57,683 bases of DNA from the NCBI GenBank assembly GCA_021287165.1, contig JAJTAY010000036.1, positions 1 through 57,683 on the forward strand, in the 5' to 3' direction. Every line of letters begins with the position of its first letter. The stretch's first letter is position 1. The notes under the pieces are model-generated. The model was given only the letters and a program-made list of their open reading frames with translations, searched no databases and was not told where the DNA came from. This DNA comes from Bacteroidia bacterium (GTDB lineage Bacteria > Bacteroidota > Bacteroidia > Bacteroidales > F082). Shown piece after piece: positions 53,072 through 57,683 of this stretch. Both the position numbers and the translations under genes were made by a program.

Positions 53072-54539
53072 TGTTGTATGAGTTAATTATTTTTTCTTTC
53101 CATGAATTCCAATGGATCTCACTACTTAGAGCATCTTCAATTTGCCTTATGGTATATCCGGTAACTTGATCATTGTAAGAACGAAATAGATAAGGGGATC
53201 CCCAAGCATTGGTAGAATAATCCCACCAAAATGATGTTCCCTTTGTTCCAAAACCATCAATCATGTCTTGTATGAGACCGGTGTAATTTAACCTTGCATA
53301 GACAGGCTGGTAGTCAGGATATATCATTCTGGTCAATTCCCATTGAACTCCTCTAGCCCAACTTTCGAAAGCAATAGTTGACGCATTATTGTAGTGCCAA
53401 CTACTCATTTTCCAATGGCTGGCATGGGCAATTTCATGAATAGTCGTGCCATAAATTTCCATTGAGGAGTTTTGCGGATTATAAATTTTTATGGCACTAC
53501 CCAACCCCAGAAACCTGCATGATGCACAGTGGGTGCCATTGCTGGAGTTTGTTTCATACACCGCCCTTAGCTTGAGTTGTGTGTTCCAAAAGCTGTTTTG
53601 AGGAGGCCGTCGCAAACCCTGAATGTTTTGGTAGTAATAATGGTGGGTGGCCCGGAAAATAGTGGCCCAGAACTTTTCTTTTCCTGAGCCCATATCTAAA
53701 CTCCACTGCCCTTTTTTCGTAGGGCCGTTGATGTTTGCCGTGCTTAGCCATCCATCACGAATTTCAAAATCGTACCGCTCAAATTGCAGGCTGTAATTGG
53801 CTTCCCTGTCAAAAGTGCCATTACAGATATAATACCCATTTTCGTTGGTGGTTCCTTTATAGGTTGTAAACCACCTTCTGGCCCTTACTTCGAGACCCGC
53901 GATCGGGACAAAGGTATTGAGGTTGTCATCCCAAACCCGCATGGTTCCGGACGGTGTCCATGGGCCTGATTTGGCCGTCTTATCATCCCCCAGGTTATCA
54001 GTAATTCGTAAAGCCTCATAAACCAGTTTCTCAACGGGCACCGGCAAATCCTTTTTCACCTCTTCACTTGATTCAGGAATAAAAAGTTCTGCCAGAATTT
54101 CGAATGCCACATCAGGAAATGCATAGTCAACAGGCACAGAAGCGTATTGGTAGGTGGGCTGGCCAATGGGTACGTCGGGGTCTTGATAGGTAAGCGATCC
54201 TTCTTCGATCTCCACATCAAGCGGATATTGATACAGAAATATCGAAGTGTCGTTTTTGAGCAACGACAGTTCGTCGTCATCCTGAGGAATAAACTTTACG
54301 TAATAGTTCGTGGGACTGATTACATAAGTGCTTTGGCTACCCAGAAGGTTGTTTAGTGCTTCCTGCATAATTTCAACCGTGTAGGGATTTTTTAGTTTTT
54401 TTTGATAGACTGATTTTGTTTTGGTTTCGTTGCTTTGGGTTTGGTTAACACTTTTGATTTCTTTGCCGCAGCGCTGAAAAATGAACAGCGAAACAATAAT
54501 AGCTATACAAAATATGTGAGTGTTATGGTTTGTTTTTAT
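53019..54539 (-). CDS. Predicted HExxH metallopeptidase-like lipoprotein, non-standard start
   Basis: From ATA 54539 the frame gives 506 residues starting (M)KTNHNTHIFCIAIIVSLF then IFQRCGKE, a convincing lipoprotein signal. No ATG, GTG or TTG lies in frame between the upstream stop and ATG 54368, which would give 449 residues without a signal. Domains: a low-complexity region (about 25-180), a carboxypeptidase-regulatory-like beta-sandwich (about 195-265; VPIAGLEVRARRW, TTNENGYYICNG) and a zinc-peptidase-like domain with HEIAHASHW (His 368, Glu 369, His 372) followed by FESWARG, whose Glu may be the third ligand. The family is not one I can name. It overlaps the first small lipoprotein by 53 bases. 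Confidence 0.68.
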   Translation of the reverse strand: MKTNHNTHIFCIAIIVSLFIFQRCGKEIKSVNQTQSNETKTKSVYQKKLKNPYTVEIMQEALNNLLGSQSTYVISPTNYYVKFIPQDDDELSLLKNDTSIFLYQYPLDVEIEEGSLTYQDPDVPIGQPTYQYASVPVDYAFPDVAFEILAELFIPESSEEVKKDLPVPVEKLVYEALRITDNLGDDKTAKSGPWTPSGTMRVWDDNLNTFVPIAGLEVRARRWFTTYKGTTNENGYYICNGTFDREANYSLQFERYDFEIRDGWLSTANINGPTKKGQWSLDMGSGKEKFWATIFRATHHYYYQNIQGLRRPPQNSFWNTQLKLRAVYETNSSNGTHCASCRFLGLGSAIKIYNPQNSSMEIYGTTIHEIAHASHWKMSSWHYNNASTIAFESWARGVQWELTRMIYPDYQPVYARLNYTGLIQDMIDGFGTKGTSFWWDYSTNAWGSPYLFRSYNDQVTGYTIRQIEDALSSEIHWNSWKEKIINSYNNATENNLGGSFDYWNTH

Positions 54540-54587
54540 GGTGATTTATTCTTCAAGTGATAATATATGGTGGTTTCATAACAATTT

Positions 54588-54610
54588 GGCCGCTCTTAAG
54601 CAAAGCGGCC
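54588..54610. terminator. Hairpin GGCCGCT/AGCGGCC
   Basis: A 7-bp G+C stem around CTTAAGCAA with no strong T-run. It lies just past the end of the small minus-strand frame at 54615-54893 and may mark a transcript end. Confidence 0.35.
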
Positions 54611-54614
54611 CGCC

Positions 54615-54893
54615 TCAGTCGAACCTATTCATTCCCAGCCGGAAGATATGTTTAGTGGTGCAAAAGGGAAAAAACTGCGTGTGCTTGCGGCTCAAACGCT
54701 CAACCTTTATCCACAGAATACTTTCTAAGTCTTTCAGGCGGAAAGAAGCTAGCCCTGATATGCGGGCAACGGCCAAAGCCAGGGCAGGGAACAAAACGAG
54801 GGTAGCCAAATGGATCTCGTTTTCCCCCCTGAAGCCTGTACCTGCCTTTTCAGCAGCTGCCGGTGCGTGGTAAGATACTGCCGTTTTAGTCAA
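54615..54893 (-). CDS. Possible small protein of unknown function
   Basis: A 92-codon frame with a TTG start. The sequence (SYHAPAAAEKAGTGFRGENE, then one hydrophobic stretch LATLVLFPALALAVA and a basic C-terminus) matches nothing I recognise. Its base composition is richer in G+C than the flanking DNA and a hairpin lies 5 bases after the stop. It may equally be part of a dispersed repeat that happens to be open. Confidence 0.22.
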   Translation of the reverse strand: MTKTAVSYHAPAAAEKAGTGFRGENEIHLATLVLFPALALAVARISGLASFRLKDLESILWIKVERLSRKHTQFFPFCTTKHIFRLGMNRFD

Positions 54894-55225
54894 AATGTTT
54901 CCTTTCGGTCATTGTATTGTTGTTTAAAACACACATTAATACCACTCGGGGGCAAAATCACATCGAAAATTTTAAGGAATTTTTAAAATATTTTTCATAG
55001 CGTTGATAATGAACGCTTTACAAATGTTAAAAAATTCGTTTTCATGGCCGGCCACAGGCCAAAACGGGCTGGGTTCGGGCGCGGCTGAGCTATGCGAAGT
55101 GCAATCGGGAGAAATGATTTGTTGTCTTCGGCGATCTGCCCGCTTTATGTGATGGAATGGTATTGCGGCAACCGTCGCGAAGTGGCACTATTGAACATGA
55201 TAGTAATCAAAGCAATGATTAGTGA

Positions 55226-55368
55226 CTGTCTCAAAAGCCAAAAGGAATCGTAATTCTACACCGCGAGACATTGTGCCGACTCTGTGATACACTGTGATGC
55301 AGTCCAGTATAAGTTTCACAGGGTTTCACTGTGTTGTACACAGAGTTGCGCGGGGACATTTGAGACAG
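55226..55368. repeat. Small inverted-repeat (MITE-like) element
   Basis: CTGTCTCAAA (55226-55235) and TTTGAGACAG (55359-55368) are perfect 10-bp inverted ends. Inside, ACTCTGTG (55279-55286) and CACAGAGT (55339-55346) form a second inverted pair, with further CACTGTG-type dyads between them. The whole 143-base unit carries no gene and could fold into one long hairpin. Confidence 0.45.
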
Positions 55369-55445
55369 CCTCTTTCAGCAAACAAGATAAAAAACCGTTG
55401 CTTCCGGGGCACTAAAATCCAGACCTTAATGGTCTTCCAATCAGT

Positions 55446-57050
55446 TTACTCTTTTATGAGTTTCGTAGTTTCTGTGCTGCCATCGGTAAAGCGTGTACGC
55501 AGCAGGTAGAGGCCGTGGGGGAGCTTCGACAGCTCGTAAAACATTCCGTTGTTGAGCATTGACAACTCAAGCCGTCCCATCAGTTGTCCGTTCTGGTTGT
55601 ACAGCTCCATGCTGCTGATGCGCGAGGCGTCGTTGACCAGAATGCGCGGGCTGCCGCGGAAAGGGTTGGGGCTGACCAGCACACGGGCGTTTACCAGCGG
55701 GTTTTGGGGCAGGGCTACCATGATGCGCTGGTTTTCGATGGCCCCCATATCGATGCGGCCACCGAACACACGCGGATTGCCCAACAGGTCGGTGGCGGGC
55801 AAGCCAAGCCCGGTGGTATCGGGAGTACCGGCATTCACGCAGGGCGAGTTGTCCATCAGCGACCAATCGGCCAAGGAGCCATCGTAGCCCAGCCCCGAAC
55901 CCGGGGTGGGGTTCACAAACAGGGGAGGCCCGGCAATGTTGCCCTCGCCATAATAATAAACAGGAGGATCGGCAATGCAGGAATAGGAAAGGGAGGAGTT
56001 GCCACCATCGATTGTAAATATTTGAACAGCCGGGAATCCTGGCACCATAAACTCATTGCCTGAAATAATGTTGTTCTTCATCGTTAAAAACGGGCTGTAA
56101 TAGAGAATACCAGATCCTCCCGGTAAAGTGGATTTGTTATTGACAATGGTATTATTAATCAGTTTTGAAGTACTTAGTGAGTATCCGCCTATTACAATTC
56201 CGGTTCCAAAATTGTTTGCAATTAAATTATTAATAATACGAACTTCAGGTGCGGTTTCGTAAACAACCCCATTCACACTTTTATTGTTAAAAAAACAGTT
56301 ATTCAGTATTTTTCCTGATGAGTTATAGTGAACATGAATAGCTGCTCCACTCCCATTTCTAGATGTGCCATACCAGGTTTCCCGCTCATTATAGGCAATA
56401 TTTTGTGTAAAATAATTCCCCTCGATCAAAAAATGAGACAGGTTTAACGAAATTGCACCACCTTCATAAAATGCTTCATTGGCAGTAAATTGATTGTTTC
56501 TGATTACTGTTTTCTGCACATTGCGGATAAATACAGCAGCCCCGGCATATTTTGCTTTGTTATGCCAGAATAAAGAATGTTCAATAATTACCGATCCATA
56601 ATTAATCGCCTGAATTGCTCCTCCTTTAAGCACATCATTCGCTGGATTAACCCCTTCGGCATATGCTTTTCCGTAAAAAAAATGACAGTGAAAGAAACAA
56701 GATGTGTCACTGGGGTTGTCGAGCAAACGAATTCTTCCCCAACCGCCATTATTGTTTGTAGTGTCAGCAAATCCGGTTGTGTCAGCAACGGTAAAAACGA
56801 TTGGCTGAGCTGATGTGCCAATGGCCTTTATTTTACCGTTAACCATAATCCCATAATTACCCGTAAAAATCAACGTAGTTCCGGGATTTATGGTCAATGT
56901 AGTTCCAGGCGGAACATAAATGTTCTCTGAGATGAGTAAAGTATCGCTTTTCCAAATGATTTCCCGGTATGGCTGGTTGCGGATATCAGCTTTGGCTTCT
57001 ACAGCAATCGCCAGGAATAAAATTATCAAAACGCTTATTAAGTTTTTCAT
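55446..57050 (-). CDS. Exported parallel beta-helix protein with T9SS C-terminal sorting domain
   Basis: This 534-residue protein has a signal peptide (about 1-21), a right-handed beta-helix (about 45-420; PPGTTLTINPGTTLIFTG opens it, and repeated IIEHSLFWHNKA, VIRNNQFTANEA, LIEGNYFTQNIA turns follow), a linker, and a type IX secretion C-terminal domain (about 460-534; VSPNPFRGSPRI, MELYNQNGQLMG, LPHGLYLLRTRF and final KLIKE). It should cross the outer membrane by T9SS and be released or anchored at the surface. The helix type occurs in carbohydrate-active and adhesive proteins; no active site is evident. The genome must encode PorU/Sov-type machinery elsewhere. Confidence 0.88.
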   Translation of the reverse strand: MKNLISVLIILFLAIAVEAKADIRNQPYREIIWKSDTLLISENIYVPPGTTLTINPGTTLIFTGNYGIMVNGKIKAIGTSAQPIVFTVADTTGFADTTNNNGGWGRIRLLDNPSDTSCFFHCHFFYGKAYAEGVNPANDVLKGGAIQAINYGSVIIEHSLFWHNKAKYAGAAVFIRNVQKTVIRNNQFTANEAFYEGGAISLNLSHFLIEGNYFTQNIAYNERETWYGTSRNGSGAAIHVHYNSSGKILNNCFFNNKSVNGVVYETAPEVRIINNLIANNFGTGIVIGGYSLSTSKLINNTIVNNKSTLPGGSGILYYSPFLTMKNNIISGNEFMVPGFPAVQIFTIDGGNSSLSYSCIADPPVYYYGEGNIAGPPLFVNPTPGSGLGYDGSLADWSLMDNSPCVNAGTPDTTGLGLPATDLLGNPRVFGGRIDMGAIENQRIMVALPQNPLVNARVLVSPNPFRGSPRILVNDASRISSMELYNQNGQLMGRLELSMLNNGMFYELSKLPHGLYLLRTRFTDGSTETTKLIKE

Positions 57051-57233
57051 GATGTTGCATAAATTAACAAAGAAAAAAAGATGTTTTAAATGCGCAGCGG
57101 AACATGGTTCTACATTTTGTGATGCTTTGATTTCTCCGTGATAAACCGCGATGCAAAATAATTTAAGTTGCGCAATGGTTCAAAGCATGCTCCCAGCGTC
57201 GTATGTCTGTCTTTTAAGACAAGCCGTAGCATA

Positions 57234-57683
57234 CTAATCTAATCCGGGCATGACAATTGGAGTTCCATAAATTATTTGATAAAAATGATCATACGAATTG
57301 TTTGGCGGGTTTACCGGGTTAGACCAAACAACAATTGTTCGGAACGTTAAATGCTCTGGTCTCTCACCCGGAGGAATTTGACCCGGAGTGTTATAAATAA
57401 TATAATGGCCTTCTTTTAGATAGTGAATCATATCGTGACTCAAGATGCATGGTGGAAAAGGGCTGATTTGATGGTATATTCTACCAGGATATTGTTGGTA
57501 AGACAGGACTGGTGTAGAGTAATTATTTATCCAGCTAATTATACCGCCATGAATGGCCACTCTTGGGTTGTTGAATCTTCGTTTGAGTTCCTGTCCCGCA
57601 TCCGATTGCCATAAATATTGACCGTCGCAACGGCCCAGCATATTGCCGTAATACCAATTATCGAGTTCTGTGAATGGTTGATA
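57234..57683 (-). CDS. C-terminal end of an unrecognised protein (5' end outside window)
   Basis: The frame is open from the window edge (YQPFTELDNWYYGN before the first Met at 57641) to a stop at 57234, leaving 149 residues. The visible part is rich in aromatic residues and Pro/Asn (HQISPFPPCILSHD, WSNPVNPPNNSYDHFYQIIYG) as in secreted Bacteroidetes proteins. I recognise no family, and there is no C-terminal sorting domain. It is upstream of the beta-helix gene on the same strand with 183 bases between them. Confidence 0.55.
   Translation of the reverse strand, partial: YQPFTELDNWYYGNMLGRCDGQYLWQSDAGQELKRRFNNPRVAIHGGIISWINNYSTPVLSYQQYPGRIYHQISPFPPCILSHDMIHYLKEGHYIIYNTPGQIPPGERPEHLTFRTIVVWSNPVNPPNNSYDHFYQIIYGTPIVMPGLD

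Larger units (their letters stand above)
54540..55445. other. 0.9 kb region without a confident gene
   Basis: This stretch separates the metallopeptidase and beta-helix genes. It holds a GGCCGCT/AGCGGCC hairpin (54588-54610), a 92-codon minus-strand frame opening with TTG (54615-54893), a plain A+T-rich leader-like part (54900-55040) and an inverted-repeat element (55226-55368). A 53-codon plus-strand frame ending at 55252 is too short and unsupported. Base composition swings sharply along it, which suggests assembly from pieces of different origin. Confidence 0.5.

Noticed and set aside
54520..54873. 117-codon plus-strand frame
   Set aside because: It overlaps the start of the metallopeptidase gene on the other strand, has no recognisable domain and shifts composition midway.
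55421..55435. AGACC/GGTCT hairpin after the beta-helix gene
   Set aside because: Only a 5-bp stem with no T-run; too weak to call a terminator.

Overview
The window looks like a chromosomal segment of a member of the Bacteroidetes, probably class Bacteroidia and a relative of Bacteroidales/Marinilabiliales. The reasons are the gene content (TonB-dependent receptor with a carboxypeptidase-regulatory N-terminus, lipoproteins with relaxed lipoboxes, a type IX secretion C-terminal sorting domain, DUF4292, a GH3-family acyl-acid amide synthetase, GH92 and GH20), the purH-mreBCD order, an ATP synthase operon without beta and epsilon subunits, A-rich leaders without clear Shine-Dalgarno sequences, and upstream elements of the Bacteroidetes form TAnnTTTG. 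The genus assignment is not attempted.

Layout. 1-2.9 kb: the tail of an unrecognised gene, a DUF3267 membrane zincin, then an ECF sigma factor, its presumed anti-sigma factor and a Spy/CnrX-like membrane-anchored protein. 2.9-5.6 kb (minus): a lipocalin-like lipoprotein followed by a TonB-dependent receptor. 5.7-11.5 kb: dut, a sugar-nucleotide transferase, a TPR lipoprotein, a DUF4292 lipoprotein, an EnvC-like activator and methylglyoxal synthase. 11.5-17.9 kb: a glycan module (GH20 hexosaminidase, GH92 mannosidase lipoprotein, LacI-type regulator) with a perfect LacI-type palindrome in the promoter in front of GH92. 18-29.3 kb: orphan histidine kinase, S9 peptidase, Omp85-like protein, GH3-LysE pair, HdeD-like protein, recJ and a lone MacB/FtsX-type permease. 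29.5-34.6 kb: purH, mreBCD, TlpA-like lipoprotein. 34.7-42.9 kb: an arginase-fold protein, topA, tRNA-Arg(CCU), transaldolase, metG, LD-carboxypeptidase, a YraN nuclease-like protein. 43-45.6 kb: NAD-binding protein, GH53 galactanase, NTF2-like lipoprotein. 45.8-50.9 kb: atpBEFHAG, with a hairpin plus T-run between atpE and atpF. 51-51.5 kb: ferritin.

The last 6 kb (51.6-57.7 kb, minus strand) is an accessory region, visibly more A+T-rich than the housekeeping part. It holds three tandem, divergent paralogues of a small unrecognised lipoprotein, a predicted secreted HExxH metallopeptidase-like lipoprotein whose 3' end overlaps the first paralogue, a remnant of the 3' end of a second copy of that metallopeptidase in front of the third paralogue, about 0.9 kb of mostly non-coding DNA with a small inverted-repeat element, a T9SS-exported beta-helix protein and the end of an unknown protein. 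The metallopeptidase/small-lipoprotein array is the best candidate here for something undescribed: the layout (large secreted enzyme, overlapping small partner gene, duplicated partners, orphan enzyme tail) resembles the way effector/partner loci diversify, but no function can be assigned from sequence alone. Its large gene has lost, or never had, a standard start codon: the lipoprotein signal begins at an ATA.
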